Shown here piece by piece: positions 29,233 through 38,491 of a stretch of 64,000 bases of DNA. Location: positions 1 through 64,000 of the forward strand of contig CDRNVI010000045.1 in assembly GCA_977017575.1 (NCBI GenBank). The letters run 5' to 3'. The first letter of the stretch is position 1; each line of letters begins with the position of its first letter. Below the pieces are notes generated by a model, which was not told the DNA's origin, ran no database searches, and saw only the letters and a list, made by a program, of their open reading frames with translations. The translations under genes were made by a program, and so were the position numbers. The stretch is from Paramoeba atlantica. Taxonomy: Eukaryota; Discosea.

Positions 29233-29566
29233 GCAACAAAGTGTTACGCATCATCGCGAGAGCAGTTGCCATCCCTCCCCGTACCTCCTGGTCGTCCTTC
29301 GATCTTCTGAGTCTCAGGAACCCCCCGGGATGGTGCCGCCATCATGGTGGGACGATTTTGACACCACTGTGTCCCGATGGTCTGGCCCAACTCAATGATG
29401 GAACTGAGTATATCGTTGAGCTTACCGCCCCTTGGGAGGGCAACTTTGCCGAAGCGCACTGTCGCGAAAAACACCAAAATTTGTTGCATCGGTGGCGGAT
29501 GACCCACCCAAACACGTATCTTCTATGCGCGGAGGTGGGCGCGAGAAGTCTTCCGGCTTCTTCTCT

Positions 29567-29868
29567 TACCGTATATCCCCCGGTAATAGAATCGGTTTTG
29601 GACCCAAATAACCCATCTCTGTTACTTGCGGGGATATGCTTTTTTTGGGGGGGGAAAAACCTTTTTTGTTCATATGTGCGTTGATTTTCTGCCCAGGCAA
29701 CGCCGCAACTACGCCATTCGTTCCCGCGCAACCACCCTCATCCGGCCCAGCGACCCCCACCCGACCAAACACCCCCTCCCCCCTCCAACCACCCTCCCCA
29801 GCCAATTCTCTGTTACTGGGGATCAGCCCAAAAATGGCCAAATCTCTGGTACCGGGGGGTATACGGTA
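29567..29868. repeat. MITE family M2, copy 2, inserted in the LINE relic
   Basis: 302 bp. Ends are TACCGTATATCCCCC and GGGGGGTATACGGTA (inverted). It is colinear with the copy at 9240-9551. The TA target duplication is demonstrated by the surrounding LINE frame. Confidence 0.85.
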
Positions 29869-30184
29869 GACAGTTAACCCGCCTTTTTGGGGATGTAAAC
29901 CGGTTCTCCATGTCGTGCCAATATGAAGTCATACGCGAAGCAATTCGCAGTGCCTTCGTTCTTTGGCTCATCCGTGAGTCTCCCGAATGGAAAGGGGGCG
30001 GATGGGCTAGAAACGACGCCCATGCGAGGTCGTCGTATGCGATATTCACATACAGGGTGTACATTACTCTACAGATTTTTCTGCATTGAATAAAATAGAT
30101 GCATGTTCCGAAACATTTTGTTTTTACATGTTACATGATTTTTCTTGCATGTTATATGATGTATTATGAAATGGTACGTGCTGA

Positions 30185-31057
30185 TTAAGGAGGTAGTGCC
30201 TTTTGCCAATGCATTTTGACATGTTTCTTCCCATAGAAACGGGCCATGGGACATTCCTGTTCAACGGCTTTGCCCAATGTCTCAATTTGCTTGGTCGTCG
30301 CCGCTGGCGCCTGAACCTGAACGTGGACCTCAGACCCCTTGACGTCAAAGCGAATGTCCTCGACCTTGACATTCATACGAGACGCGATTTGATGGGCATG
30401 ACTGGTTGAGCACATTTCCAACATCTTGTTGAAAATTGCGCTAAAAGGACTGAACCGTCCAGGCGACTGACTTCCTCCACTGGCGTCATTTGCCGATCCT
30501 GAAGAAGCGCTCGACCCAGAATTCTTCACTGAAAATGGCGAACTCGCCGCGCTCGTATGAAATAAGGAGCTAAATCGAGATGATTTCACGAATGTTTTTT
30601 GTGTTCCTGGTGCACCGGGGCGAAGGATATCCGTTAGACTACTTACTAAAGGCTTTTGTTTGTACGACGCAGAACGTGGCCCTTCTGTATCAGCCAGGTA
30701 TCTCCAAGCAGATTTTACGGCTTCTTTCGCCATACTGAGCTCACGTGGGGCAAACTGAGCCAAGAATCTTGGGGTCTGTATAGAATCTCGAGTTGAACCA
30801 ATCTTGTTTAAATAACTGCGAAGAGAGGGGTGATTGCGCAATCCTTGCACAGTCTCCTTAAACATTTGTGGCACTCCTCTCACCCATTCAAAGAAAGCAT
30901 CAAAGTCACGTACCTGTTCAGTTTTCTGATGTCCAGTACCAGTATAGAATACTCGAGCTATCATGTATGGGCGACCATATCTCTGCGTTGAAAGCTTGCA
31001 ATAACGGCATGGTGACTCGGCAAGAGATTTAGTACATTGCCGGCTCACGTAAATCAT
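30185..31057 (-). CDS. Putative OsmC-like-fold protein, probably mitochondrial (290 aa)
   Basis: Tentative. The C-terminal ~80 residues read KMLEMCSTSHAHQIASRMNV, EDIRFDVKGSEVHVQVQAP, LGKAVEQECPMARFYG, reminiscent of OsmC/Ohr proteins (central helix beginning near a Cys, beta strands, then a helix with a second Cys before P.AR). The first ~190 residues, with CRYC near the start and a Ser-rich linker, match nothing I know. The N-terminus has several Arg/Lys and few acids, compatible with mitochondrial import. The frame is open and the start is the first ATG. It could equally be an unrelated lineage-specific protein. Confidence 0.5.
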   Translation of the reverse strand: MIYVSRQCTKSLAESPCRYCKLSTQRYGRPYMIARVFYTGTGHQKTEQVRDFDAFFEWVRGVPQMFKETVQGLRNHPSLRSYLNKIGSTRDSIQTPRFLAQFAPRELSMAKEAVKSAWRYLADTEGPRSASYKQKPLVSSLTDILRPGAPGTQKTFVKSSRFSSLFHTSAASSPFSVKNSGSSASSGSANDASGGSQSPGRFSPFSAIFNKMLEMCSTSHAHQIASRMNVKVEDIRFDVKGSEVHVQVQAPAATTKQIETLGKAVEQECPMARFYGKKHVKMHWQKALPP

Positions 31058-31669
31058 TTTGGTCGGGCAGTATTACCCAAAACGCTGAATTCCTCAAATG
31101 CTTTTGCGTAAATTTTGTTTTAGTTTATGCACGAAATTTATTTTAATCAATGATTACTCTTAATCTAAATAATATGTCCTAGATAGTGTCTTTACCAAAG
31201 TGAGATGTGAAATAAAGGACAAACCCTTTTACCATTTGCGATTACACCCCTGTTAATATATTTCTGTAAACGAGACATTTTGTAAATGGGACAAAAACTA
31301 GGTAAAACGGTTTCCAATTGGTAGTCTATGGTCACCATACGACAAAGCAAGAATTGTGACTAAAGCGAAACAAATGTAACTGTCTAGTAATTTTCTAGTC
31401 CTACAGCAAATTCAATGAGCTCCAGACAGAAAACGTTGAATACTAGAATAGTATTAAGAATATTTAGAATAGGTGTAACTGATCGTCTAAGCAAGTGTGT
31501 ACGTGATTCAGCAAATGCAAGCTTTAAATAAATACAATTAAACAATAATATAGTATAGACAAGTTTACCATTGTAGACAAGAGTAAGCAAGTAACTCAGC
31601 TTGAAATTCATATCTACACCTACTGTTTGAATAGGTGACTCCACACTATCGCCTTATTAGTTGATGTTC
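31058..31669. other. Spacer, nothing recognised
   Basis: AT-rich. No gene or repeat was recognised between the OsmC-like gene and LRR locus 4. Confidence 0.5.
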
Positions 31670-33250
31670 TCACTTAGATACGAGACGTTTCCCAATATAC
31701 TCCCCCATAGGTAAGCGTGGAACACTTTGTTCGATCCATCGTCTGGGAAGCTTTTGTTTGGGATAGATTACAGCCTCGAATAGATTGTCCAGCAAATCCA
31801 GTTGCAAATTCCGCGCATCCCTTCCCATATCATGTAAGTTTAAGTAACCAGAAAACCGATTTCTGCTGAAGTTCAAAATCTCTAACGAGTCAGGAAGATG
31901 CTTCACATCTAGCTCTCCAAAAAACAAATTCTCGCATGGTCATGATCATACGCTCGTGGCGCAGAGATACGTCTCTCTGTGTGACGGCCGATACCATCGG
32001 CGCATGACCCGCATACGACGGGTGTCACACAGAGAGTGGAGTGCGAGGTAGGAGACGAGACGCCCATCGGTCATGCTACAGCACGTATAGCCATGGTTCA
32101 TGCTGCAACACGGTCAAGCCGTGGGTTCATGCTGTCAGATGGTCTATCGTGGATCATGATGCATCATGGGGAGGTCCGTTACCGCCGCACTCGCTACAGC
32201 ATGTAGGGAGAGAGGGGTGCAAGTTCGCATCCCCTATACACGCATACAACGTGTCCTCCCGCTGTAGCACGCCCAGTGGTCCTCAAGGGAGGCCACCATG
32301 GCGCATAGCTCCCGGGAGAAGAAAGCACGAGAAGGAGAGAGCCGGGGAGGGAAGAAAGCTCACTCGAAGAGAGCGATCCGGGGAGGGGTGAAGAGTGCGA
32401 AGTGCGTCCCCTACTTCCGCGACAAAGAGGGACAGTTCCAGCTAGCCGTCAGCCGGAAACGGGCATTTAAAAGTAAGAATATGCCCGTTTCCGGGAAAAG
32501 AAAGGAAGGGCTCAACAAGGTATAGAAACTGTATCTTTATTTGATTGAGACTTATAAGATCAGGAAGTTTTGTCAAGTCTACAGAACCAGTTAACATATT
32601 CGACTGCAGCGATAACTGCCTGATACGAGCCGGAAGGTTTTCTAAAGTTATGGTGCCGTTAAAGTTGTTGTTATCCAGACGCAGAAAAGAAATATTCCGA
32701 GGCGATGCGTCAAGGGCTAAAGTCCCCGAGAGTAAGTTGCCGCTCACACTCAATTGCTTCAAATAGGGAGAAATCAATGACAAATCTAATTCACCTTCAA
32801 AAACGTTACTGTCCAGACCTAGATGCGTAAGTGAACGTGCCAAACTATCCAAAAGTATATTGCCTTTGAAAAAGTTTCTATGGAGACTCAAATACTTTAG
32901 ACTTTGAGGTAAATTACCAAATTGTAGGTTCCCACTGAGTGAGTTACATGATGGAACGCTGCAGGAGTTCCATTTTTACTGGTAGTGTTGATAAATCCAG
33001 TGGCCCAGTATGTGCATGAAGAAAGAGCGATGAGCATTCCAACGAGGCGGCAAATGAAGTTTTGGAATAGTCCCATGCAAGTTCCTCTTCCGTCCTGAAG
33101 GAACATCAGCTGAAAAATAAGAGAGTTGAATGGGCTTGGCATGCCAAGTAAGATTTCCTTTCATGATAATATCATTAAAGAAAAGAAAAAATATCCGCAT
33201 GCGTTCATCACAATTAACTCCTTCCCATTGAGCATGCAAAAAGAGCATGA
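31670..33250 (-). pseudogene. LRR locus 4 (gene B), broken by a SINE, frameshifted and 5'-truncated
   Basis: Pieces at 31670-31934 and 32543-33250 together follow the intact gene at 51359-52531 (QWEGVNCDERMRIF..., GRKRNLHGTIP, NLPQSL..., FFGELDVKHLPDSLEILNFS, YPKQKLPRRWIEQSVPRL). A SINE sits between them. Two phase changes occur around 32890-33150. The 5' end stops at QWEGVNC and is fused to sequence (AAAAAGAGCATGAATAGGGG) that elsewhere lies downstream of these genes. This suggests unequal exchange between tandem copies. Confidence 0.85.
31935..32542 (-). mobile_element. SINE copy 1 (full length) with spliced-leader-like 5' end
   Basis: Read on the minus strand, it starts at about 32535 with GATACAGTTTCTATACCTTG then TTG, followed by GAGCCC, a CCCGTTTCC-rich 5' half, internal ~28-nt repeats of the form CATGAACCATGG...TGTAG (about 32085-32175), and a 3' stem CTCTCTGTGTGAC / GTCACACAGAGAG (31973-31985 and 32024-32036) enclosing CGTCGTATGCGGG. 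There is no poly(A). Four target bases (TCAG) appear lost and no duplication is seen. The plus-strand frame at 32298-32525 is conserved in part at 63.8 kb, but as the antisense of the element. Confidence 0.8.
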
Positions 33251-33513
33251 ATAGGGGGAGTGTGTACGATGTTCTTACTCAGATACGAAATGTTTGTCTA
33301 GATATTCACGCATGGATAAGCGCGGAACACTTTGTTCGATCCATCGTTTTGGAAGCTTATGTTTGTGATAGATTACAGCCTTGAATAGATTGTCCCGCAA
33401 ATCAAGTTTCAAATTCCGCGTATCCTTTCCTATATCATATAAGTCTAAGTAACCAGAAAACTGATTTCTGCTCAATTTAATTTATCATACCTTTATAAGG
33501 CAGAGAATATGCG

Positions 33514-33554
33514 GATAGGCCTGGGGGGCGCATATGACGCTGCCCAGACCTATC
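33514..33554 (-). other. LINE A 3' stem-loop
   Basis: A 12-bp stem GATAGGTCTGGG / CCCAGGCCTATC with one G-T pair encloses a loop containing CGTCATATGCG. It has counterparts in LINE B and the SINEs. Confidence 0.75.
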
Positions 33555-33565
33555 TTTTACAGACG

Positions 33566-35962
33566 TTATACCCGTCCTTCTGTCCAAACGGCAGACTCGC
33601 GGTTCTGCCAGATAATGAAACTGCCTCGAAGGGCGGTCTGCATTAGACTTTCTCGACATTTTTCCGCAAGCTTTGTGTCCTCGTCAAAGAGGAGGTTGAG
33701 GTTTCGACAAGATGTGAGTAACGAGCCGCGGGCTCCCACTTCGAATACAACAAGGGTCGTCCTAGGGTGATTAATGCGTCGTTCATGGAAGAGAGCATTA
33801 TATTTACGGGATTTGCCCTCGTGCGCCTGAGACTGGTTCTCTTCCCAGGGCACAGTGAGCTCAATGATGAACTCACTTCCATCCTTAAGTGTAATCAAAC
33901 CGTCGGGGCGAAGAAGGTCCTCACGGGTGCCGAGCCATGCCGGGGCATTCCTAAATCCGGGGATATCTAGGTGTACGCTCTTGGTATACGGCGAACGCAG
34001 CAAGTGTTTTCCGAGCTCTTCAAGTAACATGTCATGACGGAGGGTGTATCTCCCTTGCTGAAGGGACTCTTTGCACCCCGAGAGCACGTGCCTTGTTGTT
34101 TGAGGTTCGAGTTTACATATGGGACATGTTACACTCGCACGCCGCAGACCCCAAAGCCGAAGATTGGTTCTGGATGGTAGGGGTGAAAGCGTTAGTACTG
34201 AAGCTGCGAAGCGATAAAGTTTTTCACTGTTGAGGTTGTTCAGGGCCGCTGAGAACTCTTTCGCGAGATCAGCCTCGGAGGGGAGGCTCCACCATTTTGC
34301 TGCTGTCGGTGCCCGTCTCTGAAGCTGATTTATGACGTAAGATTCATGGTTATCACGGGCTATCTGTTGCGCCTTCCGCGCGTCATGAAGGTGTTGAATG
34401 GCGTCAGCGCTTGGACGAATATAACCAGAGGATCGTTTTTCTTCTTCTTGCTTGATTCGGGCTCGTAGTGCCGCCTGTATCGATGGGTCCCGCGACTTGT
34501 GCATCTGTGTTAAGGCTAGGATAGAGCATTCGGACCACAGCTTGGATAAACTTTTAAGGTTCCACCCTCGTTCAGTATAAAGAATTTCGGTGCAAGTCGT
34601 GGATGCTGCATTGATCCATTTCTTAAGGTGACGTGTAATTCTTTTCTGCAATCGCAATACAAAGTTGAAAGTGACACACGGGTGAACGGTGAGGGCGTAG
34701 CGCAGACGGGATACGATCGCTCTGTTGTAGATCCAAAGTTTTTCGGGGAGACTGTGTGCACTCTCGTCGACATTCCGAAGCCATGTTCTTAGTCTGACAT
34801 CCAGCTTTTTGAAAAGTTCTTTCGCTTGCTGTGCTCCTGGTGCTATGGTCATTCCAAGAAAAGTGCTTCCACGGTCACATATATGTGGTATCGCTTTGCC
34901 TTCGATACTGAGTCTCGGCTTCCTGGTCATGTAACCCGGGTGCTCACTGCCTTCACGCATGGACATGCACTGTGTACGGCTCTTGTCTACGTTGATTGAG
35001 AGTCCTATTCGTCTCAGTGCAGTTTCGAGTGTGTTGGTCGCGTGCTGCATGTCGGTATCGCTGCTAGTCAGTATCGTCAGGTCGTCAACGTAGGCTTTCA
35101 GGAAATGCCTTGGAGTATCTGGGTAGTCAAGGCCATACCGGGGGCACGATTGCTTGAGGTATCGTAGTACAGTTTCCATCACTAAGTTGAAAATTATGGG
35201 CGACAGGGTATCACCTTGTAGTACGCCTCTGTGTATCGGTATAGCACGTGACAAACCTTCGACACACTTAATACGCATTTCCGCATGTGAATACATGCTT
35301 TCAACGTAGGACACGATTTGTGGCGAGACGTTTGCCCATCGCAGTGCCTCGAAGATGATGTTATGGGGGACCGAGCCGAATGCATTGCTGAGATCAAACT
35401 GCGTGAGACAATATTGCCTTTTGTTTCGGCGGTAATATTGTAGTATTTCGGATAGAGCTTGCGTGTGTTCCAGTGTACCACTCATCTTCGGAAGAAAGCC
35501 TTTTTGAACGCTTGTATCTAGGAGGCCGGAGGACACGGTATGCGTCAAAATTTGGTGTCCGATCATGCTATTGAAAAGTTTGCCTAGAGCGCTAGTCAGG
35601 GAGATAGGTCTCCAGTTTTTCGGGATGTGTTTTTCGCCTCCTTTGTGAATGAGTTTAACTACGGCGGAGGACCAGCATGGCGGGCAGACGCCGTAGCGCA
35701 GAAGATCATTAAACGTGTTCGCTATACGGGGGTACAGGTATTTGCATTGTTTTAGAAGTGCGTTTGTAATCGTATCACGCCCTGGCGCGCTTGCGCTTCT
35801 TTTGCTGCTGAGCGCGTCTGCGACATCTTGCGCGGTCAGTGGAGACCATTCCATTTCGTTGATGGGTAGAGGACCAAGTACGTTGTTCGGCGGCAGACGA
35901 ACGCTTCGGCGGGAGGTGCTGTGCTTTCTGTGAAATATTTTTCTATCGTAGGTAAATCGCAT
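33566..35962 (-). CDS. LINE A reverse transcriptase and restriction-like endonuclease (798 aa)
   Basis: RT blocks: SASAPGRDTITNALLKQC, NWRPISLTSALGKLFNSMIG, CLTQFDLSNAFGSVPHNIIF (first Asp), GVLQGDTLSPIIFNLVMETV, FLKAYVDDLTILTSS (catalytic DD). Then a zinc finger TCPICKLEPQTTRHVLSGCK and the endonuclease core LRPDGLITLKDGSEFIIELT with HERRINHPRTTLVVFEVGAR. This order (RT, CCHC, RPD-E endonuclease) is that of the R2/CRE/SLACS-type non-LTR clades. The frame is intact through the C-terminus. Confidence 0.92.
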   Translation of the reverse strand: MRFTYDRKIFHRKHSTSRRSVRLPPNNVLGPLPINEMEWSPLTAQDVADALSSKRSASAPGRDTITNALLKQCKYLYPRIANTFNDLLRYGVCPPCWSSAVVKLIHKGGEKHIPKNWRPISLTSALGKLFNSMIGHQILTHTVSSGLLDTSVQKGFLPKMSGTLEHTQALSEILQYYRRNKRQYCLTQFDLSNAFGSVPHNIIFEALRWANVSPQIVSYVESMYSHAEMRIKCVEGLSRAIPIHRGVLQGDTLSPIIFNLVMETVLRYLKQSCPRYGLDYPDTPRHFLKAYVDDLTILTSSDTDMQHATNTLETALRRIGLSINVDKSRTQCMSMREGSEHPGYMTRKPRLSIEGKAIPHICDRGSTFLGMTIAPGAQQAKELFKKLDVRLRTWLRNVDESAHSLPEKLWIYNRAIVSRLRYALTVHPCVTFNFVLRLQKRITRHLKKWINAASTTCTEILYTERGWNLKSLSKLWSECSILALTQMHKSRDPSIQAALRARIKQEEEKRSSGYIRPSADAIQHLHDARKAQQIARDNHESYVINQLQRRAPTAAKWWSLPSEADLAKEFSAALNNLNSEKLYRFAASVLTLSPLPSRTNLRLWGLRRASVTCPICKLEPQTTRHVLSGCKESLQQGRYTLRHDMLLEELGKHLLRSPYTKSVHLDIPGFRNAPAWLGTREDLLRPDGLITLKDGSEFIIELTVPWEENQSQAHEGKSRKYNALFHERRINHPRTTLVVFEVGARGSLLTSCRNLNLLFDEDTKLAEKCRESLMQTALRGSFIIWQNRESAVWTEGRV

Positions 35963-38151
35963 TCAGGATATTCGGCGGTGGCGGAGGTCGAGGGGCGGTC
36001 CAAGGCCTCGGATGCTGCTGTCCACGGGTTCCGCGTGAATCTGCTATGGGCCCATTGTCTTTCTAGCTGTTTCCTATGTGCTTTGGCCTCTTCTGTGTAT
36101 GTTTTCTCTAGCTTCTCACTTTCCTTAATGCAGCGACGGAGCTCTTGGCGTTCCGTTCCGTGTGTGTAGCGTAGTGATTTCTTTTGGTTGCGTATGTGTT
36201 TCGTCATTTCGTGGGCTGCATTTTCAGACGAAAGTGGCCGGTGCTTGAATCGGGCGTGTCCGCGTTTCGATCGCGTGAGGAAACCTTTAGTGGGGTTAAT
36301 CTCTTGTGCAATTTCGTATGCCGCCACTGCCAGAGAGGCACCCAGGAGTTCTGCGTTTTTCACTGCGATTTCCGGGGTGTCTACTGTTGGATATTGCAGC
36401 CTTCGGCATGTATCGTATGCCTTGTTTTCAACCGCCTTCCATTGATCGTCGTTAAGCTTTAGGCACATTTTTCCCCCTGTTATGGTTTTGTGTTGTTCAA
36501 GCAGATGGAGGCGTTCCCTTTCGCTGGTTTCATCCCATGATGGAACTCGAAGTTCCGTAGTGTGCGAAGGAGGAGGAAGAGGAGAAGGTCGGACGAGGGG
36601 CTCATTGTACCTAAGCGGTCCATATATCTTACAGCATTTATGCAGACAGCGTAGCTTGGCCGAGCATCGGTGACGACATGGTTCCACGTGTATGGTGTTC
36701 TGTGGGTAATGCGCTGCACTGCTAGGCGTCGCGTCAGGGAGTGGCGCAGGGTTGTGCATAGTGCTATCTTTGTTGTCAGTGCACGTCGCATCCGTGATTT
36801 GCACAGTATGTTGGTTCCCGTTTGTTGGTCCGTTGATGCTAGTATTGGGAAGGCGGTAGAAGTTTATAACGTTACGCATGGCCCAACCAGCCAATTTAGC
36901 AGCTTTCCGTAGGAAATCACTATCGTTGTCGTTGAGGTTTGGTGTTACGGAGTTCTGGTTGACGTCGGCCCCCTCTGTTTGGGTTCCCTCGGCAGGTGGG
37001 ACCATTTGGACATCAGGTGGAGGTTGTGTTGCCGGGTTTAACCCTCGTTCTAAAGTTGTGTGAGCGCCCTCCCGTGATATTGCGTTGCATAGCTTCGTTT
37101 GTAGATTTTCATTTGTAGAAGTCGCGGAAGTTGGAAAGTCCAGATGCGAAGATTTAATGCCTCGTTTACAACATAGATGTCCGCACGTAGCTTTGTTCTT
37201 GCAGGAATGACGACATGGATGCGGGGCGGAAGGTTCATCATGTACGGTAGGTTTGCGGTGACCGTTCGACGCATGTGTGTTGCATTTTGTATGTGTCGCA
37301 GGTTCCGAAGAGGTGCTTTCCGGCGTATATTTACTTGGATCTCCTGGGTTGGTGTTATTTGCAGTTCCTTCTGGGACGATCTCAGTTGGCAGTGCTCCTT
37401 CTGATGAGCAATATGTAGCGTCCTCACTCGGCAGCGGTCCATAGATTTTACAGCACTTGTGAGCACAGGAGAGTTTGCTCAAGCAGCGGTGCTTGCATGG
37501 TCCCTTGTGTTGATCAGTTTTACCCTTCTGGGGCTTTGGCGTTCGTGGGGGAGCGATTTTATGAGGGGATTCTTCTATCCTGCGCGGCTTCTCGTATTCC
37601 GCGGTTTCAGTGCTTGGTGTTTCCTGGTTTCTTATGAGCTCGATTTTTATGTGCTTCAGTCCCGATATTTCTCTTCCCTGTATGGCCTTCAGGGCTGCCT
37701 TATTTAGCGTGCTTGGGGTGGAATACTTGTCTCGCAGGCTGAGGGCAGGGTCGGTGTGCATCGAGACCCAGTTTGGGTGCAGGGAGATGGTGTAGGGGTG
37801 TTCATTCCTCGTAACCTTTATATAGTCGCACGCGTTATGCTCCACGAGCTCCTCAAAGGTGGTGTGTTCAGCTACGAGATCGTGTGCTGATGCACACTTA
37901 CTCAGCAGTTTCGTGATAGCTACTTCCGCACCTTGTCGGGATGGAATTCTTTGTCTGACTATGGACCATTGGCTCGCGGTCTTAATGTCCGGGAAATACG
38001 TCCAATGCAGATCAGTGAGGCGTCGTATCTTAACGGGCCGTGATCTGCTGTGGACGAAGTGCAGGGTTTGCGTCCGTACGCCGCCGGAAGCTCGAGGGAG
38101 GTCCGGCAGCGCATCGTCAACATTCCGCGGAGAAGTGGGATTGTCGGACAT
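35836..38151 (-). CDS. LINE A N-terminal region: cysteine-knuckle protein
   Basis: From MSDNPTSPRNVDD this region carries three CxHxCxxKxxCxHxCCK motifs (PCKHRCLSKLSCAHKCCK, PCRHSCKNKATCGHLCCK, PCRHRCSAKLRCLHKCCK), separated by Ser/Thr/Pro-rich linkers. A basic coiled region (RNQKKSLRYTHGTERQELRR) precedes the RT. Such Zn-knuckles probably bind element RNA or target DNA. The reading frame is open upstream through the leader into the LRR gene (to 38406), a chance fusion. In LINE B the corresponding region is continuous with the RT, so the C-terminal end here (35.8-35.96 kb) is after a phase shift. Confidence 0.75.
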   Translation of the reverse strand: MSDNPTSPRNVDDALPDLPRASGGVRTQTLHFVHSRSRPVKIRRLTDLHWTYFPDIKTASQWSIVRQRIPSRQGAEVAITKLLSKCASAHDLVAEHTTFEELVEHNACDYIKVTRNEHPYTISLHPNWVSMHTDPALSLRDKYSTPSTLNKAALKAIQGREISGLKHIKIELIRNQETPSTETAEYEKPRRIEESPHKIAPPRTPKPQKGKTDQHKGPCKHRCLSKLSCAHKCCKIYGPLPSEDATYCSSEGALPTEIVPEGTANNTNPGDPSKYTPESTSSEPATHTKCNTHASNGHRKPTVHDEPSAPHPCRHSCKNKATCGHLCCKRGIKSSHLDFPTSATSTNENLQTKLCNAISREGAHTTLERGLNPATQPPPDVQMVPPAEGTQTEGADVNQNSVTPNLNDNDSDFLRKAAKLAGWAMRNVINFYRLPNTSINGPTNGNQHTVQITDATCTDNKDSTMHNPAPLPDATPSSAAHYPQNTIHVEPCRHRCSAKLRCLHKCCKIYGPLRYNEPLVRPSPLPPPSHTTELRVPSWDETSERERLHLLEQHKTITGGKMCLKLNDDQWKAVENKAYDTCRRLQYPTVDTPEIAVKNAELLGASLAVAAYEIAQEINPTKGFLTRSKRGHARFKHRPLSSENAAHEMTKHIRNQKKSLRYTHGTERQELRRCIKESEKLEKTYTEEAKAHRKQLERQWAHSRFTRNPWTAASEALDRPSTSATAEYPECDLPTIEKYFTESTAPPAEAFVCRRTTYLVLYPSTKWNGLH

Positions 38152-38418
38152 GTTGGAGATACAGTTTAGAAAAAAAAAAACAACAAGGTACAGAAACTGT
38201 ATCTTCAGAACCTCCAACGAGTCAGGAAGATGCTTCACATCTAGCTCTCCAAAAAACAAATTCTCGCTGAGATTGAGACTTATAAGATCAGGAAGTTTTG
38301 TCAAGTCTACAGAACCAGTTAACATATTCGACTGCAGCGATAACTCCTTTATACTAGCAGGTAGGATTTCTAAAGTTATGGTGCCGTTAAAATCGTTGGT
38401 ATCCATTATTTATATCTA

Positions 38419-38485
38419 TACAGGGCATTACCTGTAGAGTAATAAAGTCTAACAGGACGTACGCATATGACGTCGCCTGCTAGAC
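38419..38485 (-). other. LINE B 3' stem-loops
   Basis: The upstream stem GTCTAGCAGG / CCTGTTAGAC carries loop motif ACGTCATATGCG, and a terminal ACAGG-N6-CCTGT hairpin lies close to the junction. SINE copy 2 has both, with compensating changes in the stem. Confidence 0.75.
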
Positions 38486-38491
38486 CATTTG

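Larger units (their letters stand above)
28972..29998 (+). pseudogene. LINE A/B-type zinc finger/endonuclease relic, split by a palindrome and a MITE
   Basis: Plus strand: VTCRICGSEPETLRHVLSRC and DQGRY (zinc finger), then after the palindrome VLRIIARAVAIPPRTSWSSF, PDGLAQLNDGTEYIVELTAP (endonuclease RPD/E core), NTYLLCAEVGARSLPASSL, then the M2 MITE, then RQLTRLFGDVN and EVIREAIRSAFVLWLIRESP. All pieces are colinear with the LINE B C-terminus. Removing the MITE together with one TA restores the phase across its site. Confidence 0.85.
33479..38206 (-). mobile_element. LINE A: endonuclease-type non-LTR retrotransposon with spliced-leader 5' end
   Basis: About 4.7 kb. The 5' end on the minus strand (38201-38179) is GATACAGTTTCTGTACCTTG then TTG, then a ~28-nt leader and ATG at 38151. 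The 3' end holds a stem GATAGGTCTGGG / CCCAGGCCTATC (33543-33554 and 33514-33525) with loop CAGCGTCATATGCGCC, ending near TATGATAAATTAAA. There is no poly(A). About one base of the target is lost and no duplication is seen. One phase shift near 35.9 kb splits the otherwise continuous polyprotein. Confidence 0.88.

Noticed and set aside
32298-32525. 75-aa basic plus-strand frame inside the SINE, with a similar antisense frame at 63.8 kb
   Set aside because: Part of the peptide is shared, but the frame is antisense to the SINE's leader-bearing strand and its ends are not conserved; the similarity is explained by shared nucleotide sequence.
31935-32542. SINE as a classical tRNA-derived, pol III element
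   Set aside because: I could find no convincing A/B box at its head; instead it begins with the spliced-leader-like sequence.
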